64,000 nt of DNA, taken from NCBI RefSeq assembly GCF_900107975.1, contig NZ_FNVF01000006.1:248001-312000 (forward strand). Reading direction: 5' to 3'. Below are positions 8,085-16,679 of this stretch, piece after piece (the stretch's first letter is position 1; every line of letters starts with the position of its first letter). This DNA comes from Paenibacillus sp. UNC499MF (GTDB lineage: Bacteria > Bacillota > Bacilli > Paenibacillales > NBRC-103111). Under the pieces are notes generated by a model. The model ran no database searches. It was not told the origin of the DNA and was given only the letters and a program-made list of their open reading frames with translations. The position numbers and the translations under genes are program-made.

Positions 8085-9179
8085 ATGTACACGATTTTCA
8101 GTAAAAAAGCGGTGCTGGCGGCCGCAGCCGTCGGCCTGCTGCTTTCCGGCTGCGCACCGGGCGGCACGGAAGGCCGCGAAGTGATCCGGCTGGCGGGCAA
8201 AAGCATCACCGTTATCGAAAATCAGAACGAGCTTGTCGTAAATAAGGCGGCGCTGATTTCCTTGGAGCGCTACGAGGACAGGATCGGCTTGGGCTGGGTG
8301 GACGAAGATATCCTGCTGATGGCCAAGTCCGAGCAGTCCTCGCTCAACGCGCTTATCCGGCAGAGAATTTTGCTTTTCCGGCCGGGATCGGGGAAAGAGG
8401 ATTATTTCCCGGGCTCCGTCTATAACCAGGTGGAGGCGGAACTTTCGCCGGACGGCTCAGCCGTTTTCTATAAAGAATCGGAAGGGGTGAACGCTTCGGC
8501 GACAGGCTACGTGGCCCGGACTTCGGACCGGTCTCCCGTACGGGTTACCGAAGAGAACGCCATGCCGGTCAAGGAAGGCCGATGGATAGATAACGGACAT
8601 CTCCTGTACGCCGGTCTCGACGGAAGCTTGTATTTGTGGGATGTAGAGGGGCACACCCGAAAACTGCCGGTACCGGCCGCCACAGGCGCGCAAAGCGTGA
8701 TGCTGACGGACAACGCCGTTTTTTACATCGGCGGAGACAGCCGGTTGTACGAGGCACGGCTGGACGGCGGAGGCGTGTCGGCGGTTGCTGAGCATGTGCA
8801 GACCGCGGTCCCTTCGCCCGACGGAAGCCGGATCGCCCTTGTGAGAGCCGGCGGTCCGGGGCGGTCATCGCTTTCCTTTTACAGCGTGAAGGCTGGGAAA
8901 GAGCGTCAGGTCGCCGTCGGAACGGCGTTTCACAGCTCCTGCTGGTCGGCGGACGGGAGCCGGTTCGCATACTCGGTGGCGTCGGACCACGCGGGACAAA
9001 GCGGTCTTTTCATCTCATCGCCCGATCCCGCAGTGGAGACGGTGCAGCTGTCGGCGGACGTGTTCCCCGGCTATCCGATTGCGTTCAGCCCTTCAGGGCG
9101 CCAGCTCCTGGCCTCGAAAGTCATGGCGGAAGGAAACCGGAACAAAACCGTCGCTTACCGCATGACTATCAAGAAATAA
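8085..9179 (+). CDS. Lipoprotein with TolB/WD40-like beta-propeller
   Basis: Predicted exported lipoprotein of 364 residues. The signal peptide ends in a lipobox, LLLSGC, with Cys near residue 23. The mature part is made of repeating segments of the type SPDGSAVFYKE, SPDGSRIALVR, SADGSRFAYSV and SPSGRQLLASK, which are characteristic of TolB/WD40-like beta-propellers. This suggests a surface-anchored binding or sensing scaffold and not an enzyme. It follows the two-component genes with its own copy of their promoter element and is 30 bases ahead of a class D beta-lactamase gene, so the two are probably co-transcribed. Its partner is unknown. Confidence 0.75.
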   Translation: MYTIFSKKAVLAAAAVGLLLSGCAPGGTEGREVIRLAGKSITVIENQNELVVNKAALISLERYEDRIGLGWVDEDILLMAKSEQSSLNALIRQRILLFRPGSGKEDYFPGSVYNQVEAELSPDGSAVFYKESEGVNASATGYVARTSDRSPVRVTEENAMPVKEGRWIDNGHLLYAGLDGSLYLWDVEGHTRKLPVPAATGAQSVMLTDNAVFYIGGDSRLYEARLDGGGVSAVAEHVQTAVPSPDGSRIALVRAGGPGRSSLSFYSVKAGKERQVAVGTAFHSSCWSADGSRFAYSVASDHAGQSGLFISSPDPAVETVQLSADVFPGYPIAFSPSGRQLLASKVMAEGNRNKTVAYRMTIKK

Positions 9180-9209
9180 ACGCGCATCATCCGAAGAAAG
9201 GAATCCATT

Positions 9210-10109
9210 ATGCGAAAATTTGTCTGGGTCACAGCCGGACTCGCCGTTGTCATCCTGGCGGTGTTCACCGTGCTGAGCGGGGTCAAGACGGAGCCGTCGG
9301 AAACCGGCCCGCCCGCAAAAACCGTTTCTCCGGCCGGCAGCAAGCCGGTTGATCTTCTCCGCGACGGCCGCGTCCAGACGCTGGATCTGGCCGGGGAATT
9401 CGCCGGGTACGAGGGCTGCTTTCTGCTGTACGGCTTGCAGGATCAAACGTATTACGTGTATAATCCGCCGCAGTGCGAAAAAAGGCTTTCGCCGGCTTCC
9501 ACGTTCAAAATTACCAGTTCCCTGATCGGACTGGAGACGGGAGCCGTAGATGAGAACACGGTCGTTCCGTGGGACGGCCATCCTTACCGGTATCCCGAGT
9601 GGAACAAGGACCATACGCTTGCATCGGCTCTGGCCAACTCCGTTACCTGGTTTTACCAGAAAATGGCCGTCCGGATCGGAAGCGGACACATGCAGGATTA
9701 TCTGCACCGGATCGGGTACGGCAACGAGGATATACAAGGAGGCATCGACACGTTCTGGCTCGGTTCCTCGCTGCAGATATCCGCCGTGGAGCAAGTGGAT
9801 TTTCTCGCGAAGCTGTACGGGGACCGTCTCCCTTTTTCCGCAAAAACGAGCGGGCTGGTCAAACGAATGCTTGTGCTGGAGAAGCAGGGGGTTGCCGTTT
9901 TATCCGGCAAAACGGGTACCTGCAACGCGGGAGCCTGCGTATCGGAGGAACCCCGCAACGATGTGCTCGGCTGGTTCGTCGGACACCTGGAGAAGGATGG
10001 GCAGGAGTATGTATTCGCCCTGAACGTAGAGGCGGATATGAAGGCAAACGGCAGTGCGGCCCGCAAAATCGCGGTAGAAATCCTTCGTAAAATGAAGCTT
10101 TGGAATTGA
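9210..10109 (+). CDS. Class D (OXA-type) beta-lactamase family protein
   Basis: Serine beta-lactamase or penicillin-binding sensor-like protein of 299 residues with an N-terminal membrane anchor (residues 5-23). The three active-site motifs of class D are present in order: PASTFK (Ser97, Lys100), SVTWFY (Ser144) and LSGKTGT (Lys234-Thr-Gly). The WFYQ extension after the second motif is typical of class D and of the BlaR1/MecR1 sensor domain. No transmembrane bundle or protease domain is present, so it is not BlaR1. It probably hydrolyses or binds beta-lactams outside the membrane. It lies immediately behind the two-component/lipoprotein genes and before a MecA-like PBP. Whether it confers resistance cannot be seen. 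Confidence 0.87.
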   Translation: MRKFVWVTAGLAVVILAVFTVLSGVKTEPSETGPPAKTVSPAGSKPVDLLRDGRVQTLDLAGEFAGYEGCFLLYGLQDQTYYVYNPPQCEKRLSPASTFKITSSLIGLETGAVDENTVVPWDGHPYRYPEWNKDHTLASALANSVTWFYQKMAVRIGSGHMQDYLHRIGYGNEDIQGGIDTFWLGSSLQISAVEQVDFLAKLYGDRLPFSAKTSGLVKRMLVLEKQGVAVLSGKTGTCNAGACVSEEPRNDVLGWFVGHLEKDGQEYVFALNVEADMKANGSAARKIAVEILRKMKLWN

Positions 10110-10336
10110 GCGGTGCCGAAGTTTAAGCGAGAATCCGGAGCATTACCCGAATTGTAAACCTGCCTGGGTATCCGGAGTCGGCTAGTAAACCAGAACGGCA
10201 AATGAAGCAGCTAGTGTGAAGTTAGTGTACAGTTAGTAACTCAGTTAGGGAATCATCATTTTAGGAACCGCTGTGGAATCAGTTTAAGGAACAGCCGGAA
10301 CATTCCCGGCAATAGAACATCAGAGGGGCGATATTC

Positions 10337-12367
10337 ATGATACGAATAGGAAAGACGCTGGCGGGGATCGGAGGAATTTTCCTTCTTCTGCTTTTGTCGG
10401 CCTGCAGTCAGGAAGAAACGCCGCAGCACGCTTTCGAGGCTTATGTGAATGGCTGGAAGGATCACAATTATGCAGCGATGTACGACAAACTGTCGCCGGC
10501 CTCGCAAACTAAAATCAGCAAAGACGATTTCGTCAAAAAATACGAAAGCGTGTATAAAGGAATCGAAATGACGGATTTGACCGTCAAACCGGCTTTCTCC
10601 GAAGAACTGCAAAAAACGGTCAAGAATAAGGACGAAGTTTCCGTTCCTTTTCATGTGGAGCTGAACACGCTCGCCGGTCCGGTGAAATTCGACCAGACCG
10701 CCCGTCTGGTGAAGGGCAAGAAAGAGAAAGATACCGTCTGGCAGGTGGACTGGTCGCCCTCCTATCTTTTTCCCCAATTGAAGGATGGAGATAAGGTAAG
10801 AGTCCAGAGCACCGAAGCGGTGCGGGGAGAAATCGTGGACAGGCGCGGCAACAAGCTCGCCTATAACGGCCCGGCCAAGCAGATCGGGGTCGTGCCGGGC
10901 AAGCTGGGCAATGCGGCGGAGCAGACCAAAGCAAAGCTGGCGGAGAAGCTCGGGATGAAGGTCCAGGAGATCAATCAGAAGCTGTCGGCCTCCTGGGTGA
11001 AGCCGGAGTCGTTCGTGCCGCTCGCGTACATTCAGGACGGCGAAACGGAAGCTTACACGAAGCTCCCCGGCGTCACGTTCAGCAGCAAAGAAATCCGGAC
11101 CTATCCGTTTAACGAAGCGGCGGCTCACTTGACCGGATATATCGGGCAGATCAGTGCGGAGGAGCTGAAAAAGCTTGAAAGCGAAGGTTACCGTACGGGC
11201 GACGTTATCGGAAAAGCGGGACTGGAGCAGATCTACGAGAAGCAGCTCAAGGGCCAGGACGGTTATAAAATTTTCGTTACGGGGGCCGACGGCACCGAGA
11301 AAGAAACACTGGCCGAGAAGGAAATGGTCCCCGGTCAGACTATAACGCTCAGCATCGACGCCGATCTCCAGAAGCTGGTCTACGAGCAGATGAAAAAAGA
11401 TGCGGGTTCGGCTGCCGCCATTCAGCCTCTCACGGGCGAAGTACTCGCTCTCGTAAGCAGTCCGTCTTACAATCCGAACGCCTTTGTGAAAGGCATCTCC
11501 GGCACGCAGTATAAGCAGCTCAGCGAGGACCCCAAGAAGCCGTTCCTGAACCGTTTTACGAAAACCTTCTCGCCCGGTTCGGCTTTTAAAATGCTCACGG
11601 CTGCGGTTGCGATTGACGGCGGGGTGCTGAATCCCGACGAGGCAAAGACGATCAAAGGACTGCGCTGGACGAAGGACGCATCCTGGGGCAGCTACTACGT
11701 GACCCGGGTGCATGACTCCAGTCCGGTCAACCTGCAGAGTGCGCTCACGAACTCGGACAACATTTATTTCGCCCAGGCCGCTCTGGAGCTGGGGAAAGAC
11801 AAGTTTGTCGAGTCTTCCGCCAAATTCGGCATCGGTGAGAAGCTTCCGCTGCCGTATGCGTTCGATACCTCCCAGCTTTACAACAAGCAGATCGCAAACG
11901 ATATCCAGCTGGCCGACTCCGGTTACGGACAGGGTGAGGTGACGATGACTTCCCTGCACATCGCCTTGACTTATTCGGCGCTTGTGAATCAGGGAAACAT
12001 CATTTATCCGTCGCTTTTGAAGGAAGACAAAGGCAAGGAGCAGTACTGGAAATCTTCGGTGATGAAGCCCGAAACGGCCGAGCTGCTCAAGAAGGATCTT
12101 GTCGAAGCGGTCAAGGATCCGCGCGGAGTGGGTCATGGAGCTGCTGTCCCAAGCAAGCTCATCGCCGGCAAAACGGGCACGGCCGAGCTTAAAAAGAGCA
12201 AAGGGGAAGAAGGGCAGGAAAACGGTTGGTTTGTCGGTTTCGATGCGGCCGATCCGCAACTGCTCGTTTCGATGATGATCGAAGACGTCAAAGGAAGAGG
12301 AGGAAGCGGCTATATCACCTCCAGAGTAAAAGCCGTCTTCCAGCAGTATGCCAACGGAATCAATTAA
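10337..12367 (+). CDS. Penicillin-binding transpeptidase, MecA/PBP3-like class B
   Basis: Membrane-anchored DD-transpeptidase that cross-links peptidoglycan, 676 residues. It has a lipoprotein-like signal (LLLLLSACSQ), an N-terminal NTF2-like MecA_N domain (about 30-140), a PBP dimerisation domain (about 150-330), and a transpeptidase domain with the SPGSAFK active-site Ser415/Lys418, NSDNIYF as the SxN motif, and AGKTGTAEL. The MecA_N domain places it with B. subtilis PBP3 and staphylococcal MecA, a group with low beta-lactam affinity in known members. It has its own 227-base upstream region with AGTTAGT direct repeats, which does not share the upstream two-component element. The adjacent class D enzyme makes a beta-lactam defence role plausible. 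Confidence 0.92.
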   Translation: MIRIGKTLAGIGGIFLLLLLSACSQEETPQHAFEAYVNGWKDHNYAAMYDKLSPASQTKISKDDFVKKYESVYKGIEMTDLTVKPAFSEELQKTVKNKDEVSVPFHVELNTLAGPVKFDQTARLVKGKKEKDTVWQVDWSPSYLFPQLKDGDKVRVQSTEAVRGEIVDRRGNKLAYNGPAKQIGVVPGKLGNAAEQTKAKLAEKLGMKVQEINQKLSASWVKPESFVPLAYIQDGETEAYTKLPGVTFSSKEIRTYPFNEAAAHLTGYIGQISAEELKKLESEGYRTGDVIGKAGLEQIYEKQLKGQDGYKIFVTGADGTEKETLAEKEMVPGQTITLSIDADLQKLVYEQMKKDAGSAAAIQPLTGEVLALVSSPSYNPNAFVKGISGTQYKQLSEDPKKPFLNRFTKTFSPGSAFKMLTAAVAIDGGVLNPDEAKTIKGLRWTKDASWGSYYVTRVHDSSPVNLQSALTNSDNIYFAQAALELGKDKFVESSAKFGIGEKLPLPYAFDTSQLYNKQIANDIQLADSGYGQGEVTMTSLHIALTYSALVNQGNIIYPSLLKEDKGKEQYWKSSVMKPETAELLKKDLVEAVKDPRGVGHGAAVPSKLIAGKTGTAELKKSKGEEGQENGWFVGFDAADPQLLVSMMIEDVKGRGGSGYITSRVKAVFQQYANGIN

Positions 12368-12477
12368 ATACCGGCAGAAAAAGAGTCTTTTTCTCCTTAA
12401 CAAGCCTGTTCCTGCGCCTCTTGCCCGGTTGGGCGGGGGTGTAGGGTCTCTTTTAACCGGGTAATATAGAAGAAGAT

Positions 12478-12497
12478 GTTCCCGCCCTTGCGGGAAC
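12478..12497 (+). other. Hairpin in the leader of the small acidic protein gene
   Basis: Perfect 8-bp stem GTTCCCGC/GCGGGAAC with a CCTT loop, ending about 10 bases before the strong AAAGGAGG of the next gene. There is no T-run, so it is more likely an mRNA-stabilising or translational element than a terminator. Confidence 0.4.
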
Positions 12498-12520
12498 CGA
12501 TTGAGAAAGGAGGGTGCCGG

Positions 12521-12775
12521 ATGGATGCCAAAGAAATGGAAGAACAGCTGATCCGCAAACTGACGGAAGGCGAGATGGAGGAAGAAAACAAAGAAGAATC
12601 CGCGAGAAAACGGCTTCCTGCCAAAACGGAAATCCGCATTCAGGCAACAATCGATCCCGTGGTCGAGGAAACCCGCAAATACCGGGAAATGGCCGAAGAG
12701 CTTGACGGACGTTACGACAAGTATACGCATTTGCTGAAGGAGAATAGACCGGATTCGCCCAAAGACCCGTTTTGA
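12521..12775 (+). CDS. Small acidic hypothetical protein
   Basis: 84-residue protein rich in Glu and Lys. It starts MDAKEMEEQLIRKLTEGEM and has no signal peptide or membrane segment. Its composition and heptad-like spacing suggest helical or coiled-coil structure. The ATG has AAAGGAGG nine bases upstream, one of the strongest ribosome binding sites in the window, which argues that the frame is real. I do not recognise the family. It sits between the PBP gene and the convergent terpene cyclase. Confidence 0.65.
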   Translation: MDAKEMEEQLIRKLTEGEMEEENKEESARKRLPAKTEIRIQATIDPVVEETRKYREMAEELDGRYDKYTHLLKENRPDSPKDPF

Positions 12776-12784
12776 AGGACAGAG

Positions 12785-12816
12785 AATAACCCGCCTGCAT
12801 TCCCAGGCGGGTTATT
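12785..12816. terminator. Bidirectional hairpin between convergent genes
   Basis: Perfect 13-bp stem (12785-12797 with 12804-12816) and a 6-base loop. It separates the small acidic gene from the terpene cyclase, and the cyclase stop codon (12812-12814) lies inside the stem. T-runs are weak on both sides. Confidence 0.65.
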
Positions 12817-14761
12817 CGAATTTGGCGGATACCTCACCGTATTTGTTCCGGTAGTGGCTGAGTGCAAGGAGCGGCCAGATGTACCGGTAGCTTTCATAGG
12901 TGTTGTAGAAGCTGCCCGGAAGACCCGCTCCTGTGGGATATACGGAAGTCCAGTCCCGTTCGCCGAGGGTGGCGGCGAGTCTTCGCACGCCCCGGTCGAT
13001 AGCCTCGGTCGGCCGGGAATGAACCGCTATAAGCGCATCGAGAGCCCATGCGGTTTGGGATGGGGTGCTGGCTCCGAGGCTGACATACCGGCCCGCCACG
13101 TCGCTGCTGCACGATTCTCCCCAGCCCCCGTCCGGATTTTGAACGCTGAGCAGCCAGCGTATCCCTTTGGCCACCGCGGGATGATCCGGTTTCAAGCCGA
13201 CCGCCGCCAGCCCCGTCAGCGCCGCCCATGTTCCGTACAAGTAGCAAATTCCCCAGCGTCCATACCAGGAACCGTCTTTCTCCTGATTGGCGGTCAGCCA
13301 GTCTGCCCCTCTTCGGATCCAGTCGTGCTTAATGTCCAGACCGGCTTTGCCGCCGAGAAATTCCAGCGTGCGGCCGGTTAAGTCGGCCGTGGAAGGATCG
13401 ACGGCCGCATGCTCCGCACCTTCCAGGGGCAGGAACGCGAGGAGCCGGTTGTCCGTGTCCTTCTCGAAAGCGGCCCAGCCGCCGTCTTTATTCTGCATGG
13501 TCATAATCCAGTACAGGCCTCTGTTCCACGTTTCCCGGCCGTCTGCCCCTCCGGTACGCAGAAATTTAACCGCGCGAAGGGCGGCCGTCGTATCGTCCAC
13601 ATCCGGGTTGCGCGTGTTGGAAGGCGAGAAGCCCCAGCCTCCGGGCACCGAGCGGGAGACTTTCCGGCCCCAGTCGCCGATCTTCCGCTGCTGTTTAGCC
13701 AGCAGGTAGGAAGCGGCCTTCCGGATTTCCGGCGTTAGCGGCCCGATGCCCGCTTCCTGCAGCGCGTAAGTGATGAGAGCCGTGTCCCATACGGTGGGCG
13801 GGGCGTTCTGCACAAGCAGCCTGCCTTCGGATACCCACAGCATGGCTTTCAGACCTTTGACCGCCTGAGTTATAAGCGGATGACGGCGCTCGCATCCGAG
13901 TGAGAGCAGAGCGAAGACGAGCAGGCACGTGCTGCCCGCGTAGCTGTACAGCGTTCCGTCGGGCTCGATGCGCTCGAGCATAAACCGCTCGGCTTTCTTC
14001 ACGGCACATTCGTGAAGCTGGCTGGGAAACGCCGAGAGCTGCGCGATTCCTTCCTGGATGTCCGCAAGCAGTCCGCCCGGACCGCGACCCGGCTGAGCGT
14101 AAGAGCCTGGCGCCGACGCGTAAGCGCCGACGCTCGTTCCGTCGTCGTCTCGTTGCACATGCAGCGCGGACAAGTCAGGTGTCCGGCTCGTACGGACGGA
14201 GAAGTTCCGGTCCGCCATCAGCAGAACGGGCACCAGATGGACCCGCGCGTAAGCGGACAGATCGAAGAAGCTCAACGGAGCCGACTCCGGAAGAAGCATA
14301 AACTCCAGGGGAATCGCATACTCCTCCGGCCATGGAATTCGGCCCGTTGCCGCCAGAATGACGCGGGTCAGGACATTCGTCACGCCGCCGATTCCTCCCC
14401 TGGAGCGGATAAAGGTCCGGGCGTTCACCAGAGACGGGCTGCTTTCGTCCGAATAGCCGGAGAAGAGCAGAGCGTAATAGGCTTCCACGCTTGCGGCCAG
14501 ATTGCCCTCCTTCTCGTCGGCGTAAAGCTTCCAGGAGCCGTCGGGCCGCTGGGTGCGGAGGATGCTGTCATGCAGCCTGCGGATTATCTCCTCTTCTTCC
14601 GAATTCCCCGTCTCCAGCGTGCGGAGCACAATAATCAAGTAGGCGCATGTGGAAATTCCGTTGTCGTAGCAAAATTTCCACGTACCGTCCTTTTCCTGCT
14701 TTCCCAGCAGCCATTCGGAAAGGTGCCGGATGGCATGAGTGACTTCCCGCATAACATGCAT
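12812..14761 (-). CDS. sqhC: Squalene-hopene cyclase family terpene cyclase (SqhC/sporulenol synthase-like)
   Basis: Class II triterpene/sesquarterpene cyclase, about 649 residues, acting at the membrane on squalene or tetraprenyl-beta-curcumene. The catalytic DxDD motif is at 387-390 (DVDDTT). Multiple QW-type repeats are visible (for example QEKDGTWKF, QRPDGSWKLY, QNKDGGWAAF, QEKDGSWYGRWG, QNPDGGWGES). Blocks such as VWDTALITYALQ, SVPGGWGFS and YGRWGICYLYGTWAALTG closely resemble B. subtilis SqhC, which makes sporulenol during sporulation. Hopanoid synthesis is the alternative; no farnesyl or squalene synthase is next to it. ATG 14761 has AAAGGG 11 bases upstream; the GTG at 14773 is less likely. 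Confidence 0.88.
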   Translation of the reverse strand: MHVMREVTHAIRHLSEWLLGKQEKDGTWKFCYDNGISTCAYLIIVLRTLETGNSEEEEIIRRLHDSILRTQRPDGSWKLYADEKEGNLAASVEAYYALLFSGYSDESSPSLVNARTFIRSRGGIGGVTNVLTRVILAATGRIPWPEEYAIPLEFMLLPESAPLSFFDLSAYARVHLVPVLLMADRNFSVRTSRTPDLSALHVQRDDDGTSVGAYASAPGSYAQPGRGPGGLLADIQEGIAQLSAFPSQLHECAVKKAERFMLERIEPDGTLYSYAGSTCLLVFALLSLGCERRHPLITQAVKGLKAMLWVSEGRLLVQNAPPTVWDTALITYALQEAGIGPLTPEIRKAASYLLAKQQRKIGDWGRKVSRSVPGGWGFSPSNTRNPDVDDTTAALRAVKFLRTGGADGRETWNRGLYWIMTMQNKDGGWAAFEKDTDNRLLAFLPLEGAEHAAVDPSTADLTGRTLEFLGGKAGLDIKHDWIRRGADWLTANQEKDGSWYGRWGICYLYGTWAALTGLAAVGLKPDHPAVAKGIRWLLSVQNPDGGWGESCSSDVAGRYVSLGASTPSQTAWALDALIAVHSRPTEAIDRGVRRLAATLGERDWTSVYPTGAGLPGSFYNTYESYRYIWPLLALSHYRNKYGEVSAKFE

Positions 14762-14910
14762 ACGATTCCACACCCTTTCTTGCAGATTCGGCAGTCACCA
14801 GATAAACAATGGAAACAAACGGCGGATGCGGGTAACTTTTTTTCCTTTTTAATCGTTCTTATCAGTGTATGTAAAAAAATCCCGATAGATGTGCGGCTGT
14901 GAAGGAGCGT

Positions 14911-14947
14911 GAAAAACAAACAGGCACCTGCAAGAGGCGCCTGTTTG
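14911..14947 (-). terminator. Terminator of the YjcZ gene
   Basis: Stem of AAACAGGC with GCCTGTTT plus an inner CCT/AGG. On the minus strand it is followed by a T-rich tail. It lies about 45 bases downstream of the yjcZ stop codon. Confidence 0.7.
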
Positions 14948-14992
14948 ACCGTTCGACTGCTTATTCTGGCAGGTTATAGTGCGTTTTTTAGC

Positions 14993-15139
14993 TTAGTACA
15001 GGAACGTACGGCTGATGATAACCAGCAGAATGAATAGAACCAGAATAGCCGCCGTGCTGGTGAAACCTCCACCGTAACCGCCGTAACCGCCGCCGTAACC
15101 TACTCCAACTCCTGCTCCTACTCCTCCAACGTAACCCAT
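14993..15139 (-). CDS. YjcZ-family small sporulation protein
   Basis: 48-residue protein. It has a Gly/Tyr/Val-rich first half (MGYVGGVGAGVGVGYGGGY at the start) followed by one hydrophobic helix (ILVLFILLVIIS) and a short RTFLY tail. This layout is characteristic of the YjcZ family of small sporulation-associated membrane proteins in Bacillales. ATG 15139 has GAGGAG ten bases upstream, and a good terminator follows. It is monocistronic, in the gap between the terpene cyclase and the deacetylase. The presence of the family supports a spore-forming host. The molecular function is not known to me. Confidence 0.85.
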   Translation of the reverse strand: MGYVGGVGAGVGVGYGGGYGGYGGGFTSTAAILVLFILLVIISRTFLY

Positions 15140-15400
15140 ATCGATCCAACTCCTCGTGTTTTAATTGACTTTACCGTACAACATATGACGGGAAGAGGGG
15201 AGGCGATTGTGCGAATGACCCGTAAGGGAAAAAGCCGGAGCGAAATAGGGAGTGGAGAGTCAAATGATTTTATGGAATATTATGGATGAATAAGTTACAA
15301 AAAATTAATGTTTTACGAAGCCGGATGGAGGAGGAAGCGGACGGAACGGGATGGAACCTTATAAAGTCTTCTTTATTATAAAAAAGGGGTTATCGGCAGT

Positions 15401-16567
15401 ATGAAGAAAGCGATCAAAATTTTTCTTTCTCTTCTCCTCGTTGCGGGATCGATTTACCTGGTGCGCGAAAGCGCTCCGCGTTTTACCTACAAAGACCAGG
15501 TTGCCGTGCTTTTGTATCACCACATCAGTGATACGGACACGAGCAGCGTCACGATTACACCGGCGTTGTTCCGCAGCCAGCTCACTTTTCTGAAGAAAGA
15601 AAAGTATCATTTCATTACGCTCCAGCAGTTCAAAAGCTTTATGGCGGGAGGGGATGTGCCGGAAAATGCCGTCCTGGTAACGTTTGACGACGGGTACGAA
15701 AGTCTCTACGACCAGGCTTATCCGGTTCTGAAGGAGCTCCAGGTTCCGGCCGTTAATTTCGAAATTACGGGAACGCTGGCGGACCCCCGCTCGCGTAAGC
15801 TTCATTTTCTTGACGAAAGGCAGCTGCGAACGATCGCAACGGATCGCGAAGCGGGTATTTCCTGCCAGTGTCATTCCGACAGCATGCACGACAAGCAGAA
15901 CGGCAAGCCTCTGCTGACGACGAACATTGTGACGGACGGCAAGCGGGAGACGGAGGAACAGTACGAGAAGCGGGTGATCGACGACGCCCTTGACTGCAAG
16001 AAGAAACTGAAAAAAGCCGGAGAGGAGGAAGTCGATTCCTACGCGTATCCGTACGGCTATTACGATAAGCGGGCGACCTCGCTTCTTCAGAGTGTCGGGT
16101 ATAAATACGGTTTTACGGTTCTCAGCGAGATGACGACAAGAGCCGACGATCCTATGCAGATTTCCCGCATCACGGCCGGAAGCCCGGATATTACGCCCCA
16201 GGTCCTGAACCGGACTATCCAGCGCAACGTGATGGACTTCAACGGGGATTACAATTACGTGCCCCTGCGCGATACGCTGAAAGATTTGGGAGGGACGATG
16301 ACCCGGAATAAAGACCGAACGATCGCGTTCTACTTCCACGGCAAGCCTTATAAGCTGGATGCCGAATCGGGCGCCATCGAAACCGAAGGGAAGCAGATTC
16401 CGCTCAAACATCCGCTGCTGTTAAAATCACGCAAAGCGTATATTCATTTTAAAGATCTGGAGAATGTGCTGGGTGTCCGGATCGCGCATAATCCTCTGCG
16501 TAATTCTTTTTTCGAACGTCTGACTCCGGCTAAAACAAGAATGAATGAAACGCTTACAAAATCATAG
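15401..16567 (+). CDS. Polysaccharide deacetylase with C-terminal copper amine oxidase-like domain
   Basis: Exported or membrane-anchored carbohydrate esterase family 4 enzyme of 388 residues, expected to remove N-acetyl groups from cell-wall or surface glycans. An N-terminal membrane segment (about 5-22) is followed by a NodB domain. Metal-site motifs are VTFDDGYES and CHSDSMH (the HxxxH-type pair), and the YAYPYGYYD block also fits. The last 120 residues (DTLKDLGGTMTRNKDRT and IPLKHPLLLKSRKAYIHFKD) look like a copper amine oxidase N-terminal-type domain, often found fused to secreted enzymes in Paenibacillus. ATG 15401 follows AAAAAGGGG. It stands alone and has its own terminator. Confidence 0.87.
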   Translation: MKKAIKIFLSLLLVAGSIYLVRESAPRFTYKDQVAVLLYHHISDTDTSSVTITPALFRSQLTFLKKEKYHFITLQQFKSFMAGGDVPENAVLVTFDDGYESLYDQAYPVLKELQVPAVNFEITGTLADPRSRKLHFLDERQLRTIATDREAGISCQCHSDSMHDKQNGKPLLTTNIVTDGKRETEEQYEKRVIDDALDCKKKLKKAGEEEVDSYAYPYGYYDKRATSLLQSVGYKYGFTVLSEMTTRADDPMQISRITAGSPDITPQVLNRTIQRNVMDFNGDYNYVPLRDTLKDLGGTMTRNKDRTIAFYFHGKPYKLDAESGAIETEGKQIPLKHPLLLKSRKAYIHFKDLENVLGVRIAHNPLRNSFFERLTPAKTRMNETLTKS

Positions 16568-16592
16568 ATAACGTTAGAAAACGCAAGAAAAC

Positions 16593-16634
16593 AGGTGAAA
16601 GAAACCGCTAAAACGGTTCTTTCGCCTATTTTCG
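16593..16634 (+). terminator. Terminator after the polysaccharide deacetylase gene
   Basis: A 13- to 14-bp stem with one bulge (AGGTGAAAGAAACCG against CGGTTCTTTCGCCT) followed by a T-rich stretch. Confidence 0.75.
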
Positions 16635-16679
16635 ATATTTTCTGAATATTTACAATAGTTTAATATTTGGGGTAATATA

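Noticed and set aside
10256-12730. 824-codon minus-strand open frame
   Set aside because: It is the mirror of the MecA-like PBP gene. The plus-strand protein has all transpeptidase motifs; the antisense product is Arg/Leu/Phe-rich with no recognisable domain.
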